Shown one piece after another: positions 1-7,697 of a DNA stretch of 43,742 nt. Position numbers and translations under genes: made by a program. The DNA comes from WTAW01 sp964406575 (lineage in GTDB: Bacteria > Acidobacteriota > Aminicenantia > Aminicenantales > Aminicenantaceae), in NCBI GenBank assembly GCA_964406575.1, contig CAYOSH010000034.1, positions 1-43,742 on the forward strand, in the 5' to 3' direction. The notes beneath the pieces were generated by a model, which saw only the letters and a list, made by a program, of their open reading frames with translations, ran no database searches and had not been told where the DNA came from. Each line of letters starts with the position of its first letter. Within the stretch, counting starts at the first letter, position 1.

Positions 1-120
1 TGAGATGGCCCACGGATGCAAAGTCAACACAGTGGCGGATTCGTGCACCAAAGCCTATTCCCGCTTAATTTGGCTTATTAGTGCTTAAAGTAAAAAAGGG
101 TTTTCCAGGGGAAAGTGGAG

Positions 121-193
121 TGACCCGTCCAGGACTCGAACCTGGAACCCGCAGATTAAGAGTCTGCTGCTCTACCACTTGAGCTAACGGGCC
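121..193 (-). tRNA. tRNA-Lys (anticodon CTT)
   Basis: The minus strand folds as a standard 73-base tRNA. The acceptor arms GGCCCGT and ACGGGTC pair (one G-U), with discriminator A at 121. The anticodon stem is GCAGA/TCTGC with loop CTCTTAA, giving anticodon CTT (lysine, AAG codons). The T arm carries GGTTCGAGTCC. CCA is not encoded. A good sigma-70 promoter lies directly upstream. Confidence 0.97.
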
Positions 194-207
194 AAAAAGT
201 ATCCCCT

Positions 208-236
208 AGTTTAGTGAAGTCGTGGATTATTGTCAA
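208..236 (-). promoter_or_regulatory. sigma-70 promoter of tRNA-Lys
   Basis: On the minus strand a TTGACA box (complement of 231-236) and a TAAACT box (complement of 208-213) are separated by exactly 17 bases and point at the tRNA, whose 5' end is 15 bases downstream of the -10. Confidence 0.75.
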
Positions 237-380
237 TATTTCGGTCTGTTGTTTCGGTCCATTATGAGCGGTCCGCTCGGGGAGCTGACCCTACATTACT
301 TCTCGAGGCGGGATTACATCATTTCTTGGTGGTGGGGCGTTCGGGGAAAATCCCTCCATTTGCCTTACTCACATTTTTGC

Positions 381-409
381 TTTACTCCGAAGGGCACAGT
401 TTTTATAAT
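381..409 (+). promoter_or_regulatory. likely promoter of rmuC
   Basis: A perfect TATAAT at 404-409 is preceded at 17 bases by a weak TTTACT box (381-386). The predicted transcript would have a leader of about 17 bases before the rmuC start at 433, which has only a weak ribosome site. Confidence 0.45.
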
Positions 410-432
410 GACACACAAGAGCATATACTCCG

Positions 433-1491
433 ATGGATCTCAACCTCTTACTCATCATTTTCGGCGCAGCGATTCTCCTTGTTTTTTTCCTGGTGGCATG
501 GTCCATGAGAAAAACCTCGGCGAAGATCGAGGATATCCGGCAGGCTCAGCAGGAAGACAAAGCTCTTGAGCTTCTCCAGCAACAGATCGGTATGCTCACT
601 CAGAATATCAACCTCCAGCTTCAAAATATGAGCGGGCAATTTCAAAAAACGACGGGTCATATCGGCACTACGCTGGGAGACGTGAAAAAAGACCTCGGGA
701 AGATGGAGGAAGTCACCCGTGAAGTCCTCAACAAGGCAAAGGATATCTCCAACCTGGAGAATCTCCTCCGCGCTCCAAAGTTCAGAGGCGGCCTGGGAGA
801 ACTCTTCCTCGGAGACCTGCTGGCGCAAATCCTTCCGCCCACTCACTTTGCGCTTCAGTACAAGTTTAAAAGTGGGGAAAAGGTGGATGCCATCGTAAAG
901 ATCGGCGACAATATCGTCCCCATCGATTCAAAATTCCCCCTCGAAAACTTCAAGAAATTCATAAGTGAAGAGGATGACAAAAACAGAGAGGACCTGAGAA
1001 AAAAATTCGTTGCCGATGTCAAAAAACACATCTCCGAAATATCAGAAAAATACATCCTGCCTGACGAAGGCACATTTGATTTTGCCCTGATGTATATCCC
1101 TGCCGAAAATGTCTATTACGAAACTATTCTTAAGGACGAAACATTCGGCGAAGAGCAGAGCATTTTTTCCAGCGCCACTAAAAAACGAGTGATCCCCGTC
1201 TCTCCGAATTCATTCTTTGCCTATTTACAAGTCATCGTTCTCGGCCTCAAAGGGCTCCAGATCGAGAAGAATGCCCAATCGCTTTTTCAATCTCTTTCAC
1301 GGCTTCAGGGTGATTTGGGGAGATTCAAAAAGGATTTCCAGGTCTTGGGGAGTCATCTCGTGAACGCTAAGACCAAATTTGATGATGCAGAAAAACGGCT
1401 GGAGCGGTTTTCCGACAAGCTGGAGATTGTGAGTGGCGAGGCGCCGAAACAGCTTCCACAAGAATCTGAGGATAAGAGGGATCTTTCTTAA
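433..1491 (+). CDS. rmuC: RmuC family DNA recombination protein
   Basis: This 352-residue protein has the RmuC layout: one N-terminal membrane helix (about residues 5-23), a long helical, probably coiled-coil stretch (about 30-110), then the nuclease-like core with GGLGE at about 119-123, the segment VPIDSKFPLENF, and a conserved VIPVSPNSFFAYL region near 250. RmuC proteins limit recombination between short inverted repeats; catalysis is inferred from its restriction-endonuclease-like fold. The length matches shorter family members. The ATG at 433 keeps the membrane helix at the extreme N terminus. Its stop codon overlaps the stop codon of the convergent potassium-channel gene, so the two transcripts must share 3' ends. 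Family assignment is firm; the physiological role in this organism is inferred. Confidence 0.93.
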   Translation: MDLNLLLIIFGAAILLVFFLVAWSMRKTSAKIEDIRQAQQEDKALELLQQQIGMLTQNINLQLQNMSGQFQKTTGHIGTTLGDVKKDLGKMEEVTREVLNKAKDISNLENLLRAPKFRGGLGELFLGDLLAQILPPTHFALQYKFKSGEKVDAIVKIGDNIVPIDSKFPLENFKKFISEEDDKNREDLRKKFVADVKKHISEISEKYILPDEGTFDFALMYIPAENVYYETILKDETFGEEQSIFSSATKKRVIPVSPNSFFAYLQVIVLGLKGLQIEKNAQSLFQSLSRLQGDLGRFKKDFQVLGSHLVNAKTKFDDAEKRLERFSDKLEIVSGEAPKQLPQESEDKRDLS

Positions 1492-2507
1492 TCTACTCCA
1501 ACGATTTTTTCCACTTCTTTGAGCCCGTCAGGTGTTGTAATAAAGAACAGGACATCATCTACTTGAAGTTCAGTATCAAGGGCTGGTTTGAATTCATAAG
1601 TTTCTGCTGGAGAGCGTCTGAGGCCGACAAGAAGGGCTTCCTTGACATCTGTGATTTTGGATTCTGCGATGGTTCTGCCGATGATCTTGGAGCCTGATCT
1701 CAGAAGGACCTCTTCGACACGCCGCACGACATCGCGCTCTCTGAGCATGTTATCCAGGAAACCCACCACAGCCGGGCGGACCATCTCAGAGACCATGCGC
1801 ATTCCCCCAATAAAAGTGGGAGAGACAGCAGCGTTTGCGCCAGCTTTTTTGATCTTTTTGTGAGATTTCGGGTGGATCCCTTTGGTCACGATCCGAATGT
1901 CAGGACTGAGGTTCCGAGCTGTGAGAGTGACAAATAGATTCGCTTCATCCGTGGGTAACGACAGAAGGATTCCTTTGGCTTCTGCGATTCCTGCGGATAT
2001 CAGCACTTCGTCCTCTGCAGGATCTCCCTGGATAAAAAGGATTTCTCCGAGTGCGGTCAATTTATCAAGATTTTCCTGCAAAGGATCGACGACAACAAAA
2101 GGTCTTTTTGTGAGGATAAGTTCTTCAATGATCGTCTGTGCCGTCTCATCAGCTCCACAGACTATATAGTGGTCTCTGAGTTTAGAAATTTTCTTCTCCA
2201 TTTTTTTTCTCCCAAGGATGTTCTTCAGCTCACCCTCGACGATAAAACTTGTGATCGAAGAAACAGCAAAGGCGATGGTCCCCAAGCACAGCAGGATAAA
2301 CACGACGGCAAAAATCCGGGCTGCCGGGTTTGCGCTGAGGTCGGCCACCTCTTCATATCCAACTGTGGATAGGGTGATGACAGTCATGTAGAGACTGTCG
2401 AGGAGTGACCAATCTTTGCCCCCCAGGGTTTTGAAACCGGCAACACCGATACCGAGGACGATAAAAAACATAGCAAAGGATAGCAGCAGCCTGTTTCGTC
2501 TGGTCAT
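1488..2507 (-). CDS. potassium channel protein with RCK (TrkA-N/TrkA-C) domains
   Basis: The 339-residue product has two membrane helices (about 8-28 and 64-88) bracketing a pore helix and selectivity filter TVGYEE at 48-53, followed by a cytoplasmic TrkA-N Rossmann domain (from about 112) and a TrkA-C domain (about 240-335). This is the MthK/Kch type of ligand-gated potassium channel. Two deviations are visible: the filter ends YEE rather than the usual YGD or YGE, and the nucleotide-binding loop reads VCGADETAQ instead of a GxGxxG pattern. The start codon has no clear ribosome site, and a 9-bp inverted repeat (2519-2555) sits just upstream, so leaderless translation or a different start is possible. 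The gene is convergent with rmuC, stops overlapping. Confidence 0.88.
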   Translation of the reverse strand: MTRRNRLLLSFAMFFIVLGIGVAGFKTLGGKDWSLLDSLYMTVITLSTVGYEEVADLSANPAARIFAVVFILLCLGTIAFAVSSITSFIVEGELKNILGRKKMEKKISKLRDHYIVCGADETAQTIIEELILTKRPFVVVDPLQENLDKLTALGEILFIQGDPAEDEVLISAGIAEAKGILLSLPTDEANLFVTLTARNLSPDIRIVTKGIHPKSHKKIKKAGANAAVSPTFIGGMRMVSEMVRPAVVGFLDNMLRERDVVRRVEEVLLRSGSKIIGRTIAESKITDVKEALLVGLRRSPAETYEFKPALDTELQVDDVLFFITTPDGLKEVEKIVGVD

Positions 2508-2518
2508 TGTTCTAATAT

Positions 2519-2555
2519 GAATTCAAACCCCGTAAAAAGTCATACTTTTGAATTC
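2519..2555. promoter_or_regulatory. inverted repeat upstream of the potassium channel gene
   Basis: GAATTCAAA (2519-2527) and TTTGAATTC (2547-2555) are perfect inverted arms around a 19-base spacer, ending 12 bases before the channel start. It could be an operator or a hairpin in the 5' leader. No regulator is identified. Confidence 0.35.
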
Positions 2556-2790
2556 TCCTTCTTATGACTCACATTTCTCCGTGTGGATCAGATTATAAAA
2601 AATAAAGAGAGCTGAGGCAAGATGTGTTTGATAGATCTAAGCTTCCTTGGCATTGCTCAATCTGGAAGAATCCAGAGCGATTCCTCTTAAGGCACAAGGT
2701 CATCTAAAGGATTTGGGCCCTCGATCTTTGCTCCTTCGCGGCTCTTAAATACTCGGAATTTGGCGCGATTTCAGTGGCCGTTTGTGAGGG

Positions 2791-2863
2791 GTGATCGTAT
2801 GAACACCAATTGCGTTATTGAGTGTCCCAATTGTGTGATGGAGAAAACCGTGTGGAGGGCTGT
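2791..2863 (+). repeat. dispersed repeat, copy A
   Basis: About 70 bases match 12848-12919 with roughly nine mismatches. The best conserved part is an uninterrupted 25-base identity in the middle. The repeat contains imperfect inverted arms ending in CAATTGTGT, so it could fold as a hairpin. Several of the differences fall at third positions of the plus frame that begins at 2799. Confidence 0.7.
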
Positions 2864-2897
2864 ACGGGCATGGCACATCTTCCAATGGGAGATGTGA
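2799..2897 (+). CDS. possible 32-residue CPNC microprotein
   Basis: An ATG at 2799 is preceded by GAGGGG with a 7-base gap. The frame runs 32 codons and begins MNTNCVIECPNC, giving a C-x3-C-x2-C cluster. The second repeat copy at 12856 encodes MNTSCVIECPNC in the same frame, and three of seven differing codons are synonymous. That mildly supports coding, but the frames diverge after about 21 residues and no known family is recognised. It could equally be a decayed gene start carried by a repeat. Confidence 0.25.
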   Translation: MNTNCVIECPNCVMEKTVWRAVRAWHIFQWEM

Positions 2898-3023
2898 GGG
2901 AAGCCCGGAACCAAGCGAAGTTTCCTCGCTGGGCAAACTGAGCGTGTTTTTGCATCCCCACAAGTGGGCCACCCGGATGTTATTCATCACGGAACTAAGC
3001 ATGCTTCCCTGCCCTTACATTTT

Positions 3024-3052
3024 TTGAATAGCACAGAGAAAACAGCTATAAT
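3024..3052 (+). promoter_or_regulatory. sigma-70 promoter of the outer-membrane protein gene
   Basis: TTGAAT (3024-3029) and a perfect TATAAT (3047-3052) are 17 bases apart. Transcription would begin near 3059, so the in-frame ATG at 2964 lies upstream of the mRNA and the ATG at 3072 is favoured. Confidence 0.65.
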
Positions 3053-3071
3053 TAATAGTTTTACCAATAAG

Positions 3072-4400
3072 ATGCTGATTCTTCGAGTAGTGATCGGACT
3101 TTACCTCTTTTTACCACCACTCGTCTGTTTTGCAGACCAGAGCACGCCACAACAAGAGACGCCCAACGCAAAGGCCAGCCTCGAAATCGGTGCTGATTCA
3201 TACGAGCGGAGGTATGTGCGGCCCTATCTTCGCTTCGAATTCCCATTTAGAAAGGGATTCATATTTACAGAGGTCGACTATTATCAGAGGATCGACAGTC
3301 AACTCAAGGGAGAGGTCGATTTCTGGCTCAAGGCAGGATTGCAATATGAATTTACGACAGCCCTGAATCTCGAGGGCAGCCTGAATCATTTTTGCCGCCA
3401 CATCACTTCTCGTTCATATCCTATAATTTTTGATGTAAATGAGGTCCTGGGAAGACTTTGGTACCGGAGTCACACGATAAAATTTGGTTTTGGAGGGGGA
3501 TTCTACATCGGAGGCAACGAAAATTATGACAACTTGCTGGTCTTTAACTTTAAGTACCCGGAGATCCTCCAAACAGAATTCGGTATCGTCGCAGAATTAA
3601 AATTGGTGAACTTCACAAAAATTTTTCACGACCTGGAATTTTTCATCTCTTTGAACGAGAATTTGGACCTGTTTGTGAGAAACACCAATCAATATGAATA
3701 TGACAATACAACCTATTTGGGAGTGCGTTTCAAATCTGGAGGTCCGGCCGACAAAATCATCCGAAAGTTAAGGTTACAGACAGGCATTCTAACTTCCTAT
3801 GAACTGCATAAGATGGAATCAATTCTCGCATTCGACCTGGAATTCTTTAAAAGGCCACACAGGAGGTTGCAGATCTCATTGAATAGCCGAATCCCCATTC
3901 TTAGAGGCGACAGTTTTTTGCATGTGTTTCGACCAGAGGTCATCGAGTATCCCCTCTCACTTCAGTATGAACGAAAAATAAATGAGGATCTCTTTGCTGT
4001 GGGTTACTGCTTCTATGATGTGGTCATGCCCGTTGACGTTGATCAAAGATTCACTTCAAGCCTCGGTGTGGGAGTAGGCCTAAGAAATCAGCCCTTCTTT
4101 GAAAAGCTCGAAAAAACAGTGAGGTTCGAGGTCTTTGGCGGCCACAATTTCACACACACATATGATGCAGGCGCACGAGTAGGCTTTAACACTATTGGAA
4201 AATCTCTGAATGTTGGTGTTGATGCCGACACCATGTTCAATCCTGATGAATTTGATGGGAGCCTCACCATTTTTGGTGAATTTGGCAAAGAAATCAAAAT
4301 CAGGATCTTTGTCAGTGGGGAGACCACTCAGTATTTTGATGCCGATCTTTCATCCATTAACAAGTGGCAATTCGGATTTTCGCTGTTTTCGTGGTTTTGA
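3072..4400 (+). CDS. predicted outer-membrane beta-barrel protein
   Basis: From the ATG at 3072 the product is 442 residues. It begins with a signal peptide (MLILRVVIGLYLFLPPLVCFA, cleavage before DQ), then is almost entirely short amphipathic strands rich in aromatic residues and glycine, ending WQFGFSLFSWF. A terminal phenylalanine with alternating aromatics is the usual beta-signal for outer-membrane insertion. The longer frame from 2964 would bury the signal peptide behind 36 polar residues, and the promoter at 3024-3052 argues against it. No specific porin family is recognised, so substrate and function are unknown. It stands alone and is convergent with the HD-GYP gene across a REP-like palindrome. 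Confidence 0.7.
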   Translation: MLILRVVIGLYLFLPPLVCFADQSTPQQETPNAKASLEIGADSYERRYVRPYLRFEFPFRKGFIFTEVDYYQRIDSQLKGEVDFWLKAGLQYEFTTALNLEGSLNHFCRHITSRSYPIIFDVNEVLGRLWYRSHTIKFGFGGGFYIGGNENYDNLLVFNFKYPEILQTEFGIVAELKLVNFTKIFHDLEFFISLNENLDLFVRNTNQYEYDNTTYLGVRFKSGGPADKIIRKLRLQTGILTSYELHKMESILAFDLEFFKRPHRRLQISLNSRIPILRGDSFLHVFRPEVIEYPLSLQYERKINEDLFAVGYCFYDVVMPVDVDQRFTSSLGVGVGLRNQPFFEKLEKTVRFEVFGGHNFTHTYDAGARVGFNTIGKSLNVGVDADTMFNPDEFDGSLTIFGEFGKEIKIRIFVSGETTQYFDADLSSINKWQFGFSLFSWF

Positions 4401-4404
4401 TTGA

Positions 4405-4478
4405 AAAAAGGTGACAGTCCCCTTTTCTATCCCCTTTTCGTGAAGGGATCAATTATGGAAATGGGACTGACTCTCTTG
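4405..4478. repeat. REP-like palindrome, copy 1 (likely bidirectional terminator)
   Basis: Outer arms CAGTCCC (4415-4421) and GGGACTG (4463-4469) enclose a smaller stem ATCCC.TT/AAGGGAT (4429-4449). The core at 4413-4433 matches 21233-21253 with one mismatch in 21 bases. The element spans the gap between two convergent genes and forms the last codons and stop of the HD-GYP gene (4449). Confidence 0.7.
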
Positions 4479-5735
4479 GCTCAGTGTATAACCTTTTTTC
4501 TGGAAGAGATTCAAACAGGCATCAGCCACTTCTGTGTCGTAATAAATGCCTTTGTAATTCTTAATTTCATCCAGAGCCACATCTATACCCAAAGCAGGCC
4601 TGTAGGGACGATGTGAGGACATGGCCTCAACAACATCAGCCACGCTCAAGATTTTTGATTCGAGCAGGATCTCATCACCTTTTTTCCCATCTGGATAACC
4701 AGAACCATTGATTCTTTCATGGTGCTGGTGAACGATCTCTGCAACAGATTCAGGAACCTCTGTCTCCTTCATAATGTCGTAGCCGTATTGGGGATGAGAC
4801 TTGATGATGTTCACCTCGTATTCGTTCAACTTGCCGGGTCTGGTTAAAATCTCAACAGGAATGTAGATTTTTCCGATATCGTGGATGACTGCGGCAATGT
4901 TGATATTTCCCACTCTTTCATCGGAAAGCCCCATTTCCTCTGCGATCGCCGAAGCCAGAGTGGCTACGCGCCGTTGGTGTCCTGCTGTGTAGGGATCGCG
5001 CATTTCGATCGTTGTGGCAAGCGCTTGGATCGTGACCTCGATAGTTCGCCGTATTCTTTCCTGACTCTCTCTGAGTTCCTCTTCCACTCGTTTCCTTGTC
5101 TCCCGGGTGCGAATGGCGACGAGCCCGTAAGAAAGGTCTTCGGCCAAAGCTGATAGAAGCATGATTTCATCTTTTCCAAAACCCTCTGGATCCTCAGAAA
5201 AGACATTGAGTGCTCCAAGGGTCGTGTCATCCCGGATCAGCGGGAAAGCGACAGAAGATAAAAATCCTCGCTTGGATGCCTCTGCTTTCCAAGGGACAAA
5301 GCCATTCTTTTTCCCTAGATTTTTCTCTATGCTGACAGCCCCTGTCTGGATAGCCGTTCCTGTGGGATCCTTGTTCACTCTAACATGCGACCAGGTCAAT
5401 TCCAAGGAGCTCAGATATCCTTTCTCTTCCCCCGCAAACATGGCAAGCCGGACACTTCTGCAACTGTCATTTTCTGGAAATCCGATCCAGGCGAAGGGAT
5501 ACCCCCCCAGGTCGACAACAACCCGGCACATTTTATCAAGAAGTGTGGTTTCCGTGTAGGAGCGCACCAATGCGTAATTCCCCTCTCTGAGGGTATCGAA
5601 CGCACGGTCGAGTTTTTCAAGTTCCCGTCGATCGCGCCTGGAATCGACGAAATCCTGGCTTGCGCCTAAAATTCTATTGTTCATGATAATGCTCAGGTTT
5701 AGTCGGCCCTCAGGGACGAAAATTGAATGGGGCAC
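4449..5735 (-). CDS. GAF domain / HD-GYP phosphodiesterase
   Basis: This is a 428-residue cytoplasmic protein: a GAF-type sensor domain (about 55-210), a short coiled coil (210-235) and an HD-GYP domain (about 235-410). The metal and signature residues are present: H253, the HD pair at 285-286 in IHDIGK, H314, H338 and H339, and the GYP motif in HHERINGSGYPDG (338-350). HD-GYP enzymes hydrolyse cyclic di-GMP, some also cGAMP; activity here is inferred from the intact motif. The start is uncertain: GTG at 5735 has purine-rich DNA upstream, while ATG at 5684 would give 411 residues and still include all domains. Its final residues are encoded inside REP-like copy 1, which suggests that insertion of the palindrome replaced the original C terminus. 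Confidence 0.9.
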   Translation of the reverse strand: MPHSIFVPEGRLNLSIIMNNRILGASQDFVDSRRDRRELEKLDRAFDTLREGNYALVRSYTETTLLDKMCRVVVDLGGYPFAWIGFPENDSCRSVRLAMFAGEEKGYLSSLELTWSHVRVNKDPTGTAIQTGAVSIEKNLGKKNGFVPWKAEASKRGFLSSVAFPLIRDDTTLGALNVFSEDPEGFGKDEIMLLSALAEDLSYGLVAIRTRETRKRVEEELRESQERIRRTIEVTIQALATTIEMRDPYTAGHQRRVATLASAIAEEMGLSDERVGNINIAAVIHDIGKIYIPVEILTRPGKLNEYEVNIIKSHPQYGYDIMKETEVPESVAEIVHQHHERINGSGYPDGKKGDEILLESKILSVADVVEAMSSHRPYRPALGIDVALDEIKNYKGIYYDTEVADACLNLFQKKGYTLSQESQSHFHN

Positions 5736-5825
5736 TCCAGTTCATCCCCATCCGTTTAGAACTAATCCCCTTCAGAATTCTGTGAGGAGATCCCGTATGG
5801 GACTGAAAGGAAAAGCTGGGTGAGC

Positions 5826-6026
5826 TCAGTCGAGGGGTGCCTTAATATTGCTGGAATGAAGCGAATCGGCTAAGAACTTGATGGCACATCCTTCCTTTCC
5901 TTCATCATCATAAGACACAAACCATGCACAGTTCCCCCTCAGACATCTGGCTTGTTTTTCCTCCATATCGGAAATGATTCCAGACTCTTTAATGGCAATA
6001 ATCATTAGCGGGCAAATATCAAACAT
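5826..6026 (-). CDS. small cysteine-containing protein
   Basis: This 66-residue product has a strong ribosome site (GAGGGAG, 6 bases before ATG) and its own plausible promoter. It carries MFDICPLMI at the N terminus and CLRGNCAWFV (28-37) followed by CAIKFLADSL in the C-terminal half, a pattern C-x22-C-x4-C-x13-C. Small proteins of this build (CP near the start, GxxCAW, then CAI) occur widely in bacteria, but no function is known to me; metal binding by the four cysteines is inference. It is followed 185 bases later by nothing on its strand except the HD-GYP gene at 5735, a 90-base gap, so weak co-transcription is possible. Confidence 0.7.
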   Translation of the reverse strand: MFDICPLMIIAIKESGIISDMEEKQARCLRGNCAWFVSYDDEGKEGCAIKFLADSLHSSNIKAPLD

Positions 6027-6058
6027 TTTCGCTCCCTCACTTCAAAATTTCCTCCCTC

Positions 6059-6087
6059 TTTGTATAATGAAAATTCGTGATTGTCAA
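6059..6087 (-). promoter_or_regulatory. sigma-70 promoter of the 66-residue protein gene
   Basis: Minus-strand TTGACA (complement of 6082-6087) and TACAAA (complement of 6059-6064) are 17 bases apart and about 30 bases upstream of the start at 6026. Confidence 0.5.
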
Positions 6088-6130
6088 ACTCTCCCCGGTA
6101 TTCATCCTATAACTTCTGTTTACTCTTTTG

Positions 6131-6152
6131 GAGAGCGATTTTATTCGCTCTC
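6131..6152. terminator. hairpin, possible terminator
   Basis: GAGAGCGA and TCGCTCTC form a perfect 8-bp stem with a 6-base loop, downstream of the minus-strand gene ending at 6211. There is no long T run on either side, so it may be Rho-assisted or serve as an mRNA end stabiliser. Confidence 0.45.
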
Positions 6153-6172
6153 TTTACCCATCTTTGAGTCAA

Positions 6173-6194
6173 TCAGAATAAATTCAGAATAAAT
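6173..6194. repeat. 11-bp tandem duplication
   Basis: TCAGAATAAAT occurs twice in direct succession (6173-6183, 6184-6194), just beyond the stop codon of the gene ending at 6211. It looks like a simple slippage product. Confidence 0.6.
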
Positions 6195-6210
6195 TCGTGA
6201 AAAATCCCAT

Positions 6211-6663
6211 TCAAAAATAATACCGGGCTCCAATCCCTCCATTTAAAGACAATTCCGTCTTTGGAGCCAGATCAAATATCGGGACGATCTCTAAAAATAT
6301 ATCCACGGGAACGTCATCAAATAAATACATAATCCCTATGGGAAATCGGATTCCTATTCTATCCGTATGCTCGTCCTTGTATCTGAAACCGATCCCATAA
6401 TAGAAGGGAATTACGTGTCTTTCGGCTTTGATCAAGCGAAATTTGTGAAAGATGACATCCAAGTGCAATTGGAAAGCATTTTCACGGCCAAAAGCCCAGG
6501 CAGCAGCCCCGTCGAGCGCGGAATTATTGCCAGTCCAGTGCTTAAAACTGATACCAGTTGGCTCCCCAAGAATAATCCCCAGGCCGAATCCTCTGCTTTG
6601 AGCCAAAGCCGTTCCACAAAATAGAATTCCAAACATCACAACTGTCAAAATGGCTCTTTTCAT
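6211..6663 (-). CDS. small outer-membrane beta-barrel-like protein
   Basis: The 150-residue product starts with a signal peptide (MKRAILTVVMFGILFCGTALA, cleavage before QS). The mature part begins RGFGLGIILGEPTGISFKHW, continues in short strands with aromatic residues, and ends NGGIGARYYF, a terminal-phenylalanine signature of outer-membrane barrels. The pattern GLGxxLGEPTGxS with a terminal IGARYYF resembles a small conserved family of unknown function in Bacteroidota and Acidobacteriota-like genomes (possibly DUF3996); I am not certain of the exact family. The ATG at 6663 is chosen because GGGAG lies 7-8 bases upstream, and an earlier ATG at 6681 would place that ribosome site inside the gene. 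Confidence 0.75.
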   Translation of the reverse strand: MKRAILTVVMFGILFCGTALAQSRGFGLGIILGEPTGISFKHWTGNNSALDGAAAWAFGRENAFQLHLDVIFHKFRLIKAERHVIPFYYGIGFRYKDEHTDRIGIRFPIGIMYLFDDVPVDIFLEIVPIFDLAPKTELSLNGGIGARYYF

Positions 6664-6743
6664 CTTTTCATCTCCCTTCAAATAATTCTACGAACACAGA
6701 TACCCAAAAGTTGCCCTGTGCCCTGAGATTTAGTCGGGCCATG

Positions 6744-7475
6744 CTAGAGATCGTTGATGCATCCTCTGGATATTGCTTCCTCAAGAATCGCTTCAGTCGC
6801 CGTGGCACCGATGCGTGTCACACCGAGTTCTCGCATCCGTAATAATCCATCCAAAGTCCGGATCCCTCCGGCAGCTTTGACCTGAACATATTCCGGAGAG
6901 TGTTTCTGCATAAGTCCAACCTGGTGTTCGGTCGCTCCCTTGTATGAATAGGATCCTCCCTCCTGTTTGACAAAACCATAGCCCGTAGAGGTCTTGACGA
7001 AGGCCACTCGATGCGTTCCGCAGATTCTGCAGAGTTGGATGATGTGTTCATCTTCGAGGAAGTCGTTCTCAAAGATGAGCTTTAGAATTGCCTCTTTAGA
7101 AACAACAGCTTCGTTGATCGCCTTGATTTCCGAAGACACGTATTCCCAATCCCCGCTCAGCACTTTTCCGATGTTGATAACGGCATCGATCTCACACGCC
7201 CCTTCTGACAAAGCCTGGACGGCTTCTTTCACCTTGATTTCGGTGGTGCTGTTCCCATGCGGGAAAGCCACTACCGCACAAATATCCACAGGACTCGCAT
7301 CCAGAATTTTCCGAACAGTCCCTATTGAATAGGGTTTCACACAAACCGTAGCCACCTTGTATTTTTGGGCAATCTTACATCCAGCGACAATATCGCGATC
7401 GGTTAATGTCGGATGTAGAAGCGAATGGTCAATCATCTTCGCCAGCGAACTGACAAGAATCTCATGAAGTTTCAC
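6744..7475 (-). CDS. deoC: deoxyribose-phosphate aldolase
   Basis: The 243-residue product matches class I DeoC, which splits 2-deoxyribose-5-phosphate into glyceraldehyde-3-phosphate and acetaldehyde in deoxynucleoside catabolism. The Schiff-base lysine is K161 in VAFVKTSTGYG, the relay lysine is K200 in VKAAGGIRT, and the aspartate of the triad is D97 in EIDAVINIG. The length is slightly above the shortest bacterial forms. Translation starts with GTG at 7475, supported by GGGAGGG 7 bases upstream. It is the only nucleoside-salvage gene here and has no partner gene nearby. It lies upstream of the small barrel gene on the same strand with an 80-base gap. Confidence 0.96.
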   Translation of the reverse strand: MKLHEILVSSLAKMIDHSLLHPTLTDRDIVAGCKIAQKYKVATVCVKPYSIGTVRKILDASPVDICAVVAFPHGNSTTEIKVKEAVQALSEGACEIDAVINIGKVLSGDWEYVSSEIKAINEAVVSKEAILKLIFENDFLEDEHIIQLCRICGTHRVAFVKTSTGYGFVKQEGGSYSYKGATEHQVGLMQKHSPEYVQVKAAGGIRTLDGLLRMRELGVTRIGATATEAILEEAISRGCINDL

Positions 7476-7697
7476 AGATACCCTCCCTTTACGGTGTCTC
7501 TTATATTACCTAGGCCCTCTCGCAGCAATCCATTTTTTCTTGGAGCCTTTTTCCTGTAAAAGAATAATAGAATCCGCAAAGGGATTCAATCACTCAAATT
7601 TTTCCTTTTTTTATGAACCTTTTCCACTCTTAAAGAGTCATAACTATTGATAAGGCTGAAACACTTGCCCTTTCCTTCTTCTCCCAAGCACACTCCA

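Larger units (their letters stand above)
2556..3023. other. gene-poor stretch holding a dispersed repeat and several hairpins
   Basis: No convincing full-length gene lies here. The stretch holds copy A of a dispersed repeat (2791-2863) with a 32-codon frame at 2799-2897. Several short stems follow in a row: CACATCT/AGATGTG around 2874-2896, GCCC..AGCGA/TCGCT..GGGC around 2903-2934, and CCCA/TGGG near 2958-2969. The series could be a structured RNA or a decayed element. A minus-strand open frame across 2745-3002 gives no recognisable protein. Confidence 0.4.

Noticed and set aside
1..120. Partial gene at the left edge
   Set aside because: One plus frame is open for 29 codons to a TAG, but composition gives no recognisable protein and the minus strand is the downstream side of the tRNA.
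2800..2960. Group II intron end
   Set aside because: Short stems and an ACCGTG text recall intron domain V, but no proper domain V, no reverse transcriptase and no intron boundaries are visible.
2745..3002. 85-codon minus-strand frame in the 2.5-3 kb gap
   Set aside because: No ribosome site, no family, overlaps the hairpins and repeat A; copy B does not maintain this protein beyond a short stretch.
2964..3071. Longer start for the outer-membrane protein
   Set aside because: It lies upstream of the TTGAAT/TATAAT promoter and would put 36 polar residues before the signal peptide.
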